Below are positions 40,922 to 50,927 of a DNA stretch of 64,000 nucleotides, piece by piece. The stretch comes from Pseudomonadota bacterium. Its GTDB lineage: Bacteria; Pseudomonadota; Alphaproteobacteria; Micropepsales; Micropepsaceae. Where the stretch lies: contig JACQDN010000026.1 in assembly GCA_016201105.1 (NCBI GenBank), positions 62,001 to 126,000 of the forward strand, written 5' to 3'. The translations under genes were made by a program, and so were the position numbers. The notes under the pieces are model-generated. The model was not told the DNA's origin. It did no database searches and saw only the letters and a program-made list of their open reading frames with translations. Numbering within the stretch: position 1 is the first letter of the stretch; each line of letters opens with the position of its first letter.

Positions 40922-42772
40922 CTAGCCCGGTTTTTCCGCGAGGCCTTCCTTCTCTGCGATCCAGCGGTCGACGCTTTTCTGCAACAGCCACAACGGCATG
41001 GCGCCGTTCTCCAGCACCAGCGAATGATATTCGCGCAGATCGAACTTGGCCCGGAGTTCGGCTTTCGCCTTCTCCCTGAGTTCGAGAATCGACTTCATGC
41101 CGATCTTGTAGGCGCAGGCCTGACCGGGCCAGGTCACGTAGCGCTCGGTCTCTGCGGTGACGTCGCTTTCCGCCATGCCGGTGGTCTTGCGGAAATAGTC
41201 GATCGCCTGTTCGCGCGACCAGTGTTGCGCATGCATACCGGTGTCGACGACGAGACGCACGGCGCGAAACAGCTCCGCCTGCAGCCGACCGAGGTCGCCA
41301 TAGGGATCGCCGTCATATAGGCCCATGTCCTTGGCGAGATACTCGGCGTAGAGCGCCCAGCCTTCGCCGTACGCGGGAAGGAAGCCGAAACGGCGGATGA
41401 AAGGCAGATTCGTGATCGTGGTGGCGGTCGCGATCTGCAGATGATGGCCGGGAATGCCTTCGTGATAGGCTATCGTCGGCATCGCCCAGCTCGGCGTCTC
41501 GCTGACGTTGCGCAGGTTCGCAAAGAAGACGCCGGGGCGCGAACCGTCGGCGGACGGACGTTCGTAGTAAGCACCGGCGGAGCCTTTCTCGGCATAGACC
41601 GGCACACGGCGCACGTCGAGCGGCTGCCCCGGAATCTTCGCGAAGTATTTCGGCAGCAAGGTGCGTACATGGGCGAGGAGTGTCTTGTAGCGCGCGAGCA
41701 TCTGCTCGCGATCGGCGTCTGTGTCTTGAAATGCAAACCGCGGATCATGGGCAAGCTTGTCCATGCGCTCGCCGACCGTGCCGTCCGGCATGCCCACGGA
41801 TTTGAGGATTTTATCCATCTCCGCAGTGATGCGCGTGGCCTCCGCCAGACCGTAGGTGTGTATTTCCTCGGGTGACATGTCGGTGGTGGTGAGGAATTTG
41901 AGTTGATCCGCGTAGTAGGCATCGCCGTTCTTGATGTGCCACACGCCGGCATCATGCGTGGCGCTGCTGCGCAGGATTGCTTCCTCCGCGATCAGGCGCC
42001 GGAAGGCCGGATAGACGATGTCTTTCGTCGCGGCAGTTGCGTCGGTCACAAGCTGCCTCTTCTCGTCGTCGCCCAAGTCTTTGAGCGCGTCAGCTTTCAT
42101 CCGAAGCGTCATCACGAGCGGATTGTCCGCAGGCTTGGAGGCGATGAGGGTTTTCATCTGCTCGATGGAATCGTCGATGATGAAGTCCGGCGCCAGGACG
42201 CCCAGCTTGGCCTGGCGCGAAATATCGGAATTGATGGCATCCAGCACCGCGCCTAACGCCTTCACCCGGTCGACATAGTGGCGGGCGAGCTTGGCATTGG
42301 TGATCTGATGCTGCGACATCAGGAAATTCGGCAATTCCTTCTGCACACCGAACGCCTGATTGACCGGATAGAGACTGCCCTGCTCGCCGATCCAGGGGAA
42401 TCTCTCGCTGCCGAGCTGGCGTTCATACGTCCACAGCGCGATGTCGTAGGAAAGCTGTTCTTGGGGGCTGAGCTTCGCACGATCCCAGCTTTTGACTTCC
42501 GCCATGTAACGTTTGATGCGGGCGACGAGTTCATCGCGCGCTTGAAGCGAATAGGGATCGAGTTTGCCGCTGTGAAAATCAATCCACGTACCATCGATAA
42601 TGCCGATCGAGGTGAGCGCCTCGGGCCGTTCCATCAGCGCGAACACGGCTTGGCGATTGAGCAGCATGTCGAACGAGAACGGTGTGCCCCACACCGTGCG
42701 ATAGACCCAATAGCCGCCGCCGATCACGGCGGCGAGCAGCACAATAAGAATTGTCCTCCAAACCCAACGCAT
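40922..42772 (-). CDS. DUF885 family protein with N-terminal membrane anchor
   Basis: A 616-residue member of the DUF885 group of putative metallopeptidases. The ATG at 42772 is preferred because GGGGGAAC precedes it and the membrane anchor starts here (MRWVWRTILIVLLAAVIGGGY); an upstream GTG at 42787 adds five residues. The metal-binding motif HEGIPGHHLQ begins at about residue 437. It is distantly related to the DUF885 protein at 22277 but is anchored rather than cleaved. It follows the iorAB-like genes by 36 bases on the same strand and could be co-transcribed. Substrate unknown. Confidence 0.88.
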   Translation of the reverse strand: MRWVWRTILIVLLAAVIGGGYWVYRTVWGTPFSFDMLLNRQAVFALMERPEALTSIGIIDGTWIDFHSGKLDPYSLQARDELVARIKRYMAEVKSWDRAKLSPQEQLSYDIALWTYERQLGSERFPWIGEQGSLYPVNQAFGVQKELPNFLMSQHQITNAKLARHYVDRVKALGAVLDAINSDISRQAKLGVLAPDFIIDDSIEQMKTLIASKPADNPLVMTLRMKADALKDLGDDEKRQLVTDATAATKDIVYPAFRRLIAEEAILRSSATHDAGVWHIKNGDAYYADQLKFLTTTDMSPEEIHTYGLAEATRITAEMDKILKSVGMPDGTVGERMDKLAHDPRFAFQDTDADREQMLARYKTLLAHVRTLLPKYFAKIPGQPLDVRRVPVYAEKGSAGAYYERPSADGSRPGVFFANLRNVSETPSWAMPTIAYHEGIPGHHLQIATATTITNLPFIRRFGFLPAYGEGWALYAEYLAKDMGLYDGDPYGDLGRLQAELFRAVRLVVDTGMHAQHWSREQAIDYFRKTTGMAESDVTAETERYVTWPGQACAYKIGMKSILELREKAKAELRAKFDLREYHSLVLENGAMPLWLLQKSVDRWIAEKEGLAEKPG

Positions 42773-42808
42773 GGACGGTTCCCCCACTCATAGATTTTTA
42801 TGGATTAT

Positions 42809-45043
42809 TCAGCCGGCCGACTGCCGCTTCTCCTTGGCGAGCGAAACATCTTGGATCGGCAATTCGCGAATTCGCACGCCGGTGGCGGCAAAGATCGCAT
42901 TCGCCAGCGCAGGTGCGACCGGCGGCACGCCCGGTTCTCCTGCGCCCCCGAGGGCGGCATCGCTTTCTACGACGTGGACTTCCACCTCCGGCGCATCGGC
43001 GAGCTTCACCATCTGATAGTCCGGGAAGTTCGCCTGCACGACGGCGCCCTTGTCGATGGTGATGGCGCCATGCAGCGCGGCGCTGAGCCCGAATAGGATG
43101 CCGCCTTCGATTTGCGCCTTGAGACCGTCCGGATTGACCGCCATGCCGCAATCGATCGCCGACACGATGCGGCGAACTTTCAACGCGCCGTCATCGTGAA
43201 CCTCGACTTCGGCGACATGGGCGACGATGGAGTTGAAGCTCTCCACGATGGCGACGCCACGGGCCCTTCCAGCAGGGAGCGGCGTACCCCAGCCCGCTTT
43301 CTCGGCCGCGAGGTTGAGTACCGCGACATGACGCGGCGAGGCGGCAAGAAGCGCGCGACGATAAGCCAGCGGATCCTTGCCGGCGGCGTGCGCCAATTCA
43401 TCCACGAAAGATTCGACAAAGAAGCCGTGCCATGACGCTTCCACGCTGCGCCAGGGACCGGTGGGAACGTGCGTCGCGACCTTGACCGAACTGATCGCCT
43501 GGTTTGGGATCGCGTAAGCGATATGCGCTTCGGCACTGGGATTGTCGTCGGTCGTATAGTCGTTCACCCACGCATTGGGCATCCCGGTCTTGTCGAGAAT
43601 AGCGCGGAAGCGACTGGTGACGTTCGGTCTATAGAAGTCGTGCTGCATGTCCTGTTCGCGCGTGAAGATGAGCTTCACGGGTTTGCCCGGGACCGCCATG
43701 GCGGTGCGCACCGCGTATTCCAGGAAATTCCACTGGCCCGGCAGACGGCGGCCGAAAGCGCCTCCCGACTGCAGGAGATGGAAAGTGACGTCGCCGAAAT
43801 CGAGACTCGCAATCTTCGCGCAATAGGCGCGCGAACCCAGACCGTCCTGCGTGCCGGACCAGACTTCCAATTTGCCGTCCTTGTAGACGGCGGTGGCATT
43901 CATCGGCTCCATCGGCGCGTGCGAAAGATAGGGCACGTTGTAGACGGCTTCGATAACCTTGCCGTTTGCGAGCGCCTTGACGCCGTCGCCCTGCTCGACA
44001 TCGGATTTGAGATCGGGGCCTTTGAGCGCCGCGTCGTGGCGAGCGCGCAGCGACGCGCTCGTCACTTTGTCATTCTCGCCAGTGGCAAAGACCGGATTGA
44101 GCGCGGCGACCGCATCGCGCGCGCGCCAGAAACGGTCGGCCACGACGACAACCGCATCGTCCAGCTTCACCACTTTGGCGACGCCGCGCCGGTTCATCAC
44201 CGCGTTCTCGTCGACCGAGGTGAGCTTCGCGCCGAACACCGGCGATATCTTGATCGCCGCATAGAGCATGTCCGGCACTTTTACGTCGACGCCGTAGGTC
44301 GTCGTGCCGTTCACTTTTTTCGGGATATCGAAACGGGGAATGGGCTTGCCGACGAGGGTGTATTCGCTCTTGGCCTTCAGCTTAGGACGCGACGACGGAT
44401 CGAAATTTGCAGCTTCCGTCACCAATTCGCCGTAGCCGAAGCTTTTGCCACTGGCCTTGTGCAGCACGCGGCTATTGGCGGTCGAACAATCCTCCACCGA
44501 AACGTTCCAGCGCGCCGCTGCGGCCTTCACCAGCATTTCCCGCGCGGCGGCGCCCGCGATGCGCATGGCGTATACACCGGTGGCGCGGACGGCCGAAGAA
44601 CCGCCTGTGACCTGCAAGTTCATGTATTCGGCGATGGTGCGGAACGTGTTGGAGACCGTGCCGCGCATAAAGGCGGGAAAACTTTGGTCGGACATATTGC
44701 GCGAGCCCAGCACGAAACCTTCCGCCAGCGCGCCATTGGCGAACAGCGGCTCAGGCGGGGCCTGCTCGACCTGCACCTTGCTCCAATCGGCGTCGAGTTC
44801 CTCGGCCGCCATCTGCGGCAGCGCCGTGAAGATGCCTGTGCCCATATCGCAATGGGGCACGACCACCGTGATGGTGCCGTCGGTCGCGATCTTGATCCAG
44901 TTGGTGACGAACTGCTCGCCGTTTTTGGCGTCCAGCGTGTTCGCCTTGGCAATGCGTCCGCTCGGCCAAAGCGCATAGCCCACGATGAGTGCGCCCAATG
45001 CGCCGGTGCCGCCAAGCAAAACCATTCTGCGTGTCGAAGCCAT
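42809..45043 (-). CDS. Isoquinoline 1-oxidoreductase-like molybdopterin subunit (IorB)
   Basis: A 744-residue xanthine-dehydrogenase-superfamily large subunit, which binds the molybdenum cofactor and hydroxylates N-heterocycles or oxidises aldehydes. The ATG at 45043 is chosen because AGGAGGCGCACC precedes it; the longer frame from 45091 is unneeded. The N-terminus MASTRRMVLLGGTGALGALIVG has a twin-arginine-like start and hydrophobic core, suggesting export or membrane attachment. IorB features are GTGIFTALPQMAAEELDADW, the molybdopterin loop GGAFGRR and late GVPPVAPALANAIFAATG. It is downstream of the small iron-sulphur subunit. True substrate unknown. Confidence 0.88.
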   Translation of the reverse strand: MASTRRMVLLGGTGALGALIVGYALWPSGRIAKANTLDAKNGEQFVTNWIKIATDGTITVVVPHCDMGTGIFTALPQMAAEELDADWSKVQVEQAPPEPLFANGALAEGFVLGSRNMSDQSFPAFMRGTVSNTFRTIAEYMNLQVTGGSSAVRATGVYAMRIAGAAAREMLVKAAAARWNVSVEDCSTANSRVLHKASGKSFGYGELVTEAANFDPSSRPKLKAKSEYTLVGKPIPRFDIPKKVNGTTTYGVDVKVPDMLYAAIKISPVFGAKLTSVDENAVMNRRGVAKVVKLDDAVVVVADRFWRARDAVAALNPVFATGENDKVTSASLRARHDAALKGPDLKSDVEQGDGVKALANGKVIEAVYNVPYLSHAPMEPMNATAVYKDGKLEVWSGTQDGLGSRAYCAKIASLDFGDVTFHLLQSGGAFGRRLPGQWNFLEYAVRTAMAVPGKPVKLIFTREQDMQHDFYRPNVTSRFRAILDKTGMPNAWVNDYTTDDNPSAEAHIAYAIPNQAISSVKVATHVPTGPWRSVEASWHGFFVESFVDELAHAAGKDPLAYRRALLAASPRHVAVLNLAAEKAGWGTPLPAGRARGVAIVESFNSIVAHVAEVEVHDDGALKVRRIVSAIDCGMAVNPDGLKAQIEGGILFGLSAALHGAITIDKGAVVQANFPDYQMVKLADAPEVEVHVVESDAALGGAGEPGVPPVAPALANAIFAATGVRIRELPIQDVSLAKEKRQSAG

Positions 45044-45053
45044 GGTGCGCCTC

Positions 45054-45509
45054 CTAAAGTTTCGTGCCGGCGAGCGAACGCACGGCTTCACGGATGCGCG
45101 GATAGGTTCCGCAGCGGCAGATGTTGGTGATGACGGCGCCGAGCTCTTCGTCGCTGGGCTTGGGATTCTTTTTAAGCAATGCCGTCACGGCCATGATCAT
45201 GCCGGACTGGCAGTAGCCGCATTGCGGAACCTGATGATCGATCCAGGCTTGCTGTACGGCGGTGAGGCCGTTTGCACTGATGCCTTCGATGGTCGTGATC
45301 TGTTTGTCGGCCACCGTGCCGACAGGAACCTGACAGCTGCGAATCGCTTGGCCGTCGACGTGAACCGTGCAGGCGCCGCACGCCGCGATGCCGCAACCGA
45401 ACTTTGTGCCGGTTAAATTTAGTTCATCGCGAATGACCCACAGCAGTGGCGCGTCGGGCTCGACATCCACATCGTGTGACACACCGTTAACGTTCAACCT
45501 GATGCTCAC
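45054..45509 (-). CDS. Isoquinoline 1-oxidoreductase-like [2Fe-2S] subunit (IorA)
   Basis: A 151-residue iron-sulphur subunit that passes electrons out of the molybdenum site. The first [2Fe-2S] cluster has [12 protein letters not shown] with C39, C44 and C47 and then C59; the second cluster has CGYCQSGM and CRCGTY in the C-terminal helical domain. The start is a GTG at 45509. It is 10 bases upstream of the large-subunit gene. In aldehyde-oxidising relatives a cytochrome subunit is common, but none is present here, so electrons leave by another route. Confidence 0.93.
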   Translation of the reverse strand: MSIRLNVNGVSHDVDVEPDAPLLWVIRDELNLTGTKFGCGIAACGACTVHVDGQAIRSCQVPVGTVADKQITTIEGISANGLTAVQQAWIDHQVPQCGYCQSGMIMAVTALLKKNPKPSDEELGAVITNICRCGTYPRIREAVRSLAGTKL

Positions 45510-45725
45510 GTGAAACCCCCGTGAATTGCTGCTTTGCGTTGTTTAGCACAGCGGACCCCGGCCGTGTGTGACGGCGACGTCAGCCAGTAGTGGAAAGCCT
45601 GCGTTATGTGACGGGCTTGCCACGCATTTTACGCATGCCTGGCGAATATCGTCTCACGGCCTTGTGACACCATATGCTGCGCAACAACCGTTCAATGCCG
45701 CCGAATTTTGTTGTGAGAGGGCACG

Positions 45726-48700
45726 ATGCGCGGATTAGTCCAAATGGGCATCCGCAGCCCGGCTGCCGTGGCAGTCGGCGTTGCTGTCGCGATTCTATTC
45801 GGCATCTTCGCGCTGACCAATCTTCCTATCCAGCTCTTCCCAGATATCGAGCGGCCGCAAATCGGCATCGCCACGGGCTGGCGTTCGGCGACGCCCCGTG
45901 AGGTTGAGTCCCAGATTCTTGAACCCGAAGAACAGGTGCTGCAGGGCCTTCCCGGCCTTGCGGAGATGAACAGCTTCGCCAACAGCGGCAACGGCTATAT
46001 CCAGCTTACCTTCGCGCTCGGCACCGACATGAAGGACGCGATGGTCAATGTGATCGGTGGGCTGAACCGTCTGCCGCCATTGCCCGCCGACAGCGAGCGA
46101 CCCTCGGTGCAGCTTTCAAGCCAACAGGATTCAAACTCCTCGCTGCTGTTCGTATTCATGCAGGTGAAACCCGGGAACACGCGCGCGGCCGATAGCTATG
46201 AGTCCTTCATTCGTAATGTCGTCATCCCGCGCATCGAAGCGGTACCAGGCGTCGGCAGCGTCGAATTTTTCGGAACAGCGAATGAAGAACTGCAGATCGT
46301 CTTCGATCCGATGCGCGCTGCCGAGCTCGGCATTCAAATTCCCAGGATGGCGGGCCAGATCAGCGGCTCCGAAGACACCTCCGGCGGCACGATGGACGTC
46401 GGCCGCCGCCAATACAGCGTCGCGTTCCGCGGGCGCTATTCCGTCGCCGATCTGAAAGATCTCATTCTGGAATGGCGCGACGGCAAGCCGGTGAAGCTGG
46501 GCGATATCGCGGACGTTAAAATTGCGCGCGGCAAGAAGAATTCCTTCGCCTATCAGAATGGCAATCCCGCGCTCGGCTTCCGCGTGGTGCGCGCCAGCGG
46601 CGCCAACGTGCTTGCCACCGTCGAAGCGGTGAAAGCAGAACTCACCAGCATCAATGACGGCGTCGCCAAAGATCAAGGCGTTCTGCTGGCTCCGTCCTTC
46701 GATCCCTCGCACTTCATCAACCAGGCCATCGGCATGGTGAGCTCGGATCTCTTGTTCGGCATCTTCCTCGCCATTGGCGTGCTGTGGTTTTTCATGCGCG
46801 AATGGCGCGCGACACTCATCATTTCGTCGGCAATTCCGATCTGTCTGCTCGCCGTCGTCATGTTGCTGCAGTTGGCGGGCCGCACGCTGAACGTCGTGTC
46901 GCTGGCGGGCCTCGCTTTCGCCACGGGCATGGTGCTCGACGCGGCCATTGTGGCCTTGGAAAACATCCTGCGTCTGCGCGAACGCGGCATGCCGGCCGCC
47001 GAAGCAGCCCAGACCGGGACCGAGCAGGTGTGGGGCGCCCTGCTCGCCTCTACCGCGACAAACGTTGCGATCTTCCTGCCGGTGATCTTCCTCAAGGACG
47101 TCGAGGGGCAGCTTTTCGCAGACCTTTCACTCGTCATAGCAGCCTCGGTGCTGGTCTCGCTGATCGTCGCCATCACGGTGGTGCCGACGGCTTCGGTGCT
47201 GTTCCTCAAGACGCGCCCGAAGATCGCCGAACTCACCAATGTGTGGCGCCGCATCACCGATGTTGTGATGAGCGCAACCAACACACCGTTCAAACGGCAA
47301 GCGTGGATCGTGACGCTGATCGCCGGCTCGGTCGCGGGAACATGGTTGTTGATACCGCCGATTTCCTATCTGCCGCAGGTCAAACGCGCGGCCATCGACA
47401 CCTTCTTCCAGTTGCCGCCGGCTGCGACGACGTCCTTCACCGAACGCGAACTTGCAAAGCCATTGATGCAGAGGTTGGCGCCTTACATGAAGGGCGAGAA
47501 ACAGCCGGCGCTGCTCAACTATTACGTCATGAGTTACGGACCCGGCGATCTGGAGATGGCGGTCCGCGTGATCGACGACAAAGACCTGCCGACCATGCTC
47601 AACATCGTGCAGAACAACATCCTCAAAGATCTTCCCGATACGATCTCGCAAGCGCAAGTCGGCAGCCTGTTCGGCGGCTTCGACGAAGGCGGCGGCATCT
47701 CCATCAATATTCAATCGACAGATTCCGAAGCGATGCGCGCGGCAGCCAAGCGCGGCATCGAACTGATCAAGCAGAAGCTTCCGAAGGCCACCGCCTTTCC
47801 GCAGCCCTCGCTTGACTACGACCAGCCGGAGCTACGCATCCTTCCCAATGATCGCGCCATCACCCAGGTGGGCTGGACGCGCGCCGATGTCGGCCAGATC
47901 GTGCCCGCGCTCGGCGAAGGCCTCTATGTCGGCCAACGCTATGACGGCGACAAACGGCTCTATCTGATTTTGAAATCGAAAGAGCTGAATTCGCCGGAAG
48001 CTCTCGCCGAGGCACCACTCGCTACGCCCAGCGGCGGCAACGTGCCGTTCGGATCACTGGTCGACGTTAAACAGACGCTGGCGCCGGGCGGCGTCTATCG
48101 TCACGACCGTCGCCGGACGATCGCGTTGAACGTGATACCGCCGGAGGGCATGGCGCTGTCGGATGTCATGGCCACCATCCGGAATGACGTCGAGCCCGAA
48201 CTCAATCAGATCCTCGGCGCGGACGGACATGTCTCTTATGGCGCGGCCGCCAACCATCTCGACAACGCGCTGTGGAGCATGGGCAAGAACTTCGGCCTGG
48301 CCGTCTTGCTCCTCTTCCTCATCATGGCGGCATTATTCCGCTCGGTGCGCGATGCGGCGATCGCAACCATTGCTCTGCCGCTCGGCACCGTCGGCGGGGT
48401 GGCCGCGCTGCAAATGCTGAATTGGGTCGTGTTCCAGCCGCTCGATCTTCTGACGATGATCGGATTCATCATCGTCCTCGGCCTCGTCGTGAACAACACC
48501 ATTCTGCTCGTCGCCCGCACGCGGCAGGCGGAAGCCGAAGGCATGACCCGTGTCGACGCCGTGCGCTCGAGCCTTGAAACGCGCCTGCGGCCGATCTTCT
48601 CGAGCACGCTGACGGCGATCTTCGGCATGCTGCCGCTGGTGATCATTCCCGGCGCGGGCGCCGAAATCTATCGCGGGCTTGGTGCGGTGATCGTGGGTGG

Positions 48701-48815
48701 TATTTTGGTGAGCCATGTGTTCACCCTGATCCTTATCCCGGCGATGTTGAGGCTGGGCGAACAACCTGTGGCACTCAGGCAGTCGCCGATGACCCCGGTG
48801 AGGGCTGCAGCATGA
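45726..48815 (+). CDS. RND-family efflux pump, inner-membrane transporter
   Basis: A 1029-residue AcrB/CzcA-superfamily transporter with twelve predicted membrane helices and two large periplasmic loops. The start GIRSPAAVAVGVAVAILFGIFALTNLPIQLFPDIERP matches RND N-termini, and GLAFATGMVLDAAIVALENI is the proton-relay TM4 signature with aspartate. It probably exports hydrophobic compounds using the proton gradient. The adaptor gene follows (ATGA overlap); the order transporter-then-adaptor is the reverse of the usual one. No outer-membrane factor gene is adjacent, so a TolC elsewhere is needed. Confidence 0.93.
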   Translation: MRGLVQMGIRSPAAVAVGVAVAILFGIFALTNLPIQLFPDIERPQIGIATGWRSATPREVESQILEPEEQVLQGLPGLAEMNSFANSGNGYIQLTFALGTDMKDAMVNVIGGLNRLPPLPADSERPSVQLSSQQDSNSSLLFVFMQVKPGNTRAADSYESFIRNVVIPRIEAVPGVGSVEFFGTANEELQIVFDPMRAAELGIQIPRMAGQISGSEDTSGGTMDVGRRQYSVAFRGRYSVADLKDLILEWRDGKPVKLGDIADVKIARGKKNSFAYQNGNPALGFRVVRASGANVLATVEAVKAELTSINDGVAKDQGVLLAPSFDPSHFINQAIGMVSSDLLFGIFLAIGVLWFFMREWRATLIISSAIPICLLAVVMLLQLAGRTLNVVSLAGLAFATGMVLDAAIVALENILRLRERGMPAAEAAQTGTEQVWGALLASTATNVAIFLPVIFLKDVEGQLFADLSLVIAASVLVSLIVAITVVPTASVLFLKTRPKIAELTNVWRRITDVVMSATNTPFKRQAWIVTLIAGSVAGTWLLIPPISYLPQVKRAAIDTFFQLPPAATTSFTERELAKPLMQRLAPYMKGEKQPALLNYYVMSYGPGDLEMAVRVIDDKDLPTMLNIVQNNILKDLPDTISQAQVGSLFGGFDEGGGISINIQSTDSEAMRAAAKRGIELIKQKLPKATAFPQPSLDYDQPELRILPNDRAITQVGWTRADVGQIVPALGEGLYVGQRYDGDKRLYLILKSKELNSPEALAEAPLATPSGGNVPFGSLVDVKQTLAPGGVYRHDRRRTIALNVIPPEGMALSDVMATIRNDVEPELNQILGADGHVSYGAAANHLDNALWSMGKNFGLAVLLLFLIMAALFRSVRDAAIATIALPLGTVGGVAALQMLNWVVFQPLDLLTMIGFIIVLGLVVNNTILLVARTRQAEAEGMTRVDAVRSSLETRLRPIFSSTLTAIFGMLPLVIIPGAGAEIYRGLGAVIVGGILVSHVFTLILIPAMLRLGEQPVALRQSPMTPVRAAA

Positions 48816-49978
48816 AAGAAGGCGTAATGACCATGGAAACGTTCCGATCACGGCTCGACACCATGCGTGGCCAAGTGGCCAACAAATTCGACAACGTTTC
48901 GCGGCTGAAGCTTGGTGTGGGCGTGCTGGTCATCCTCCTCGCAGGCGCCGGGGTCTACTTCCTGTGGCCGTCCAAGCCATCGCAGGCCCAGCAACAGGCC
49001 GCGGCTCAACCGGCCACCGTGGTTACCGTCGTGCAGGCCAAGGTTGTGAAACTCGCACCGAAACTCGCTTTGCCCGGCACCGTGGTGGCGCGCAGCGATT
49101 CCAAGCTCGCCTCCGAAGTCGAGGGTAAAGTGGCATGGGTTGCCGAAGTCGGCACTTCGGTGAACGAGGGCGATGTGGTGGCGCGGCTCGACAATCTCGT
49201 GCTCGGCATGCAGCTCGCCCAGCAGAAGGCCAATGTGGCCCGCCTTGCCGCCAGTTCGCGCTTCAACCGCGACCAGGCCGGGCGCATGCAGAAGCTGTTT
49301 TCGTCCAATGCCATTGCCCAGAGCCAGCGCGATCAAGCGGTTTCCACACGCGACATGACCAATGCCGAGCTTGCGCAAGCCGATGCCCAGCTGAAACAGA
49401 CACAATATCAATACGACCACAGCGAGATCCGCGCACCCTTCCCGGGCCGGATCGCCGCGCGCCTCATCAACGCCGGGGAATATGCGACGCCGGGCAAGGA
49501 TATCGTGCGGCTGGTCGATATCGGCTCCATCGAAGTGAAGACTCAGTCGCCCATCGACACCGCGCGCTTCCTGCATGAAGGCATGATTGTGCCGGTGGAA
49601 ATCGAAGACCGGCAGATCCAGGCGACCGTGCGCGCCATCGTGCCGGTGGGCGATGAATTGAGCCGCACCATCGAAGTGCGCCTGACGCTCAAGCCCGGCG
49701 ATGCGCTGGTGGGCGACGCGGCGAAAGTGTTGGCGCCGGCGTCCGAACCCAAGAGCGTGCTGGCCGTGCCGCGCGACGCGCTGATTCTGCGCGAGGACTC
49801 CACCTACATCTTCAAGGTCTCTCCCAAGAGCGAAGCCTTGCGCGTGGCGGTGGAAACCGGATCGGAAGATCGCGGCATGGTCGAAGTGAAGGGCCAGATC
49901 GCCGCGGGAGACCGCGTCGTCGTGCAAGGCGGCGAGCGCCTGGAAGCCGGACAAAAGGTGGCGCCGAAGGGAGCCTAG
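48812..49978 (+). CDS. RND efflux periplasmic adaptor (membrane fusion protein)
   Basis: A 388-residue HlyD-type adaptor linking the RND transporter to the outer-membrane channel. One N-terminal membrane helix is at about residues 34-52 (LGVGVLVILLAGAGVYFLW). It is followed by a lipoyl/hairpin region (SKLASEVEGKVAWVAEVGTSVNEGDVVARL), an alpha-hairpin (QKANVARLAASSRFNRDQAGRMQKLFSSNAIAQ), the barrel-sandwich return (IRAPFPGRIAARLINAGEYATPGKDIV) and beta-barrel/MP domains. The start ATG 48812 overlaps the transporter stop; an ATG at 48827 is an alternative. Confidence 0.93.
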   Translation: MKEGVMTMETFRSRLDTMRGQVANKFDNVSRLKLGVGVLVILLAGAGVYFLWPSKPSQAQQQAAAQPATVVTVVQAKVVKLAPKLALPGTVVARSDSKLASEVEGKVAWVAEVGTSVNEGDVVARLDNLVLGMQLAQQKANVARLAASSRFNRDQAGRMQKLFSSNAIAQSQRDQAVSTRDMTNAELAQADAQLKQTQYQYDHSEIRAPFPGRIAARLINAGEYATPGKDIVRLVDIGSIEVKTQSPIDTARFLHEGMIVPVEIEDRQIQATVRAIVPVGDELSRTIEVRLTLKPGDALVGDAAKVLAPASEPKSVLAVPRDALILREDSTYIFKVSPKSEALRVAVETGSEDRGMVEVKGQIAAGDRVVVQGGERLEAGQKVAPKGA

Positions 49979-50055
49979 GAAAATCAGGTTCCTGCAAGGG
50001 GCAAGAGTTTTTCCACCAACACAACACCTGCGAATCTGCATACTCTGACTGCGGT

Positions 50056-50709
50056 ATGCCGAGAGACATCCGCATGACGGTGGAAGAGCGCGTCAAGCAG
50101 CAATTCCCGACTTTGTTCATCACGCTCGTCAGCGTGTTGATCGGAATATTCCTTGCCGATCTGCTGGCCGAAGCACGTAGCCGCATGAACTTGTGGCCGC
50201 TCAATTGGAGCACACTGCGCACTTGGGCGCAGATTTCAGCGATGGTCTCTTGCGCGATCGCCACCTGGGTGCACTACGCCCATATTGGAATCTCGCGTCG
50301 TCGCATCGCCACCTTTGCGGACTCATTGATCTCGTTCGCCGTCCCTCTCCCTCTGCTCGTCAGCAACACATTCGTCGGCCGGGACACAATCTGGCCCTGG
50401 TATTTTTTCGCCAGCGGTTATCTTGTGATTTCGGCCATCAGCAGCGTTTGGCAAATACGTCTGGCGCTGAGCGAGCCCGAACTCAAGCCGCTGCAGGCCT
50501 TGCTGCGACCTTCGGGAAGTGCGGCGATAATTCTGCTGGGCATCCCTTTTTTTGCGCTGATGGGTTTCCTAGACGCGCGGCACCTTCTGTCGCTGCCTAT
50601 GGAGACGCTGGCGGCGATGACACCTACACCGGCCGCCCTAATCTTCGGCTGGTTATTCGTCCACAATTGGCAAACCGCGATCGTGGCGACGGCTGAGTCT
50701 TCAGGATAG
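50056..50709 (+). CDS. Polytopic membrane protein of unknown function
   Basis: A 217-residue inner-membrane protein with about five or six hydrophobic segments (for example FITLVSVLIGIFLADLL, WAQISAMVSCAIATWVHYA, LISFAVPLPLLVSNTFVG, WYFFASGYLVISAIS, AAIILLGIPFFALMGFL, PAALIFGWLFVHNW). No conserved motif is recognised. It lies after the efflux adaptor on the same strand with a 77-base gap but shows no family link to pumps. 50710-50927 beyond it has no gene that I can support. Confidence 0.65.
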   Translation: MPRDIRMTVEERVKQQFPTLFITLVSVLIGIFLADLLAEARSRMNLWPLNWSTLRTWAQISAMVSCAIATWVHYAHIGISRRRIATFADSLISFAVPLPLLVSNTFVGRDTIWPWYFFASGYLVISAISSVWQIRLALSEPELKPLQALLRPSGSAAIILLGIPFFALMGFLDARHLLSLPMETLAAMTPTPAALIFGWLFVHNWQTAIVATAESSG

Positions 50710-50927
50710 GCAACTAACACCGCTCGCGAATTTGGTGGCCACCACGCCGGACGGGCAATTGTGCGGGCTGGGAATGACGCCAAGGCCGGCGGCCATCGCG
50801 GAAACCAGATAGGTAGTCCACCCTACGGACTGATGCGACTTCCCGCCTTCCTTGCCTGATGGAGCAAAGCGAAATCAATCAGATCTGCGCACGCTGGTCC
50901 ATCACCCTGCATTGGGTCGCCAGAGAT

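Noticed and set aside
43469-45130. 553-residue plus-strand ORF opposite the iorB-like gene
   Set aside because: Shadow of the molybdopterin subunit. Composition is histidine/arginine-rich, as expected of an antisense frame.
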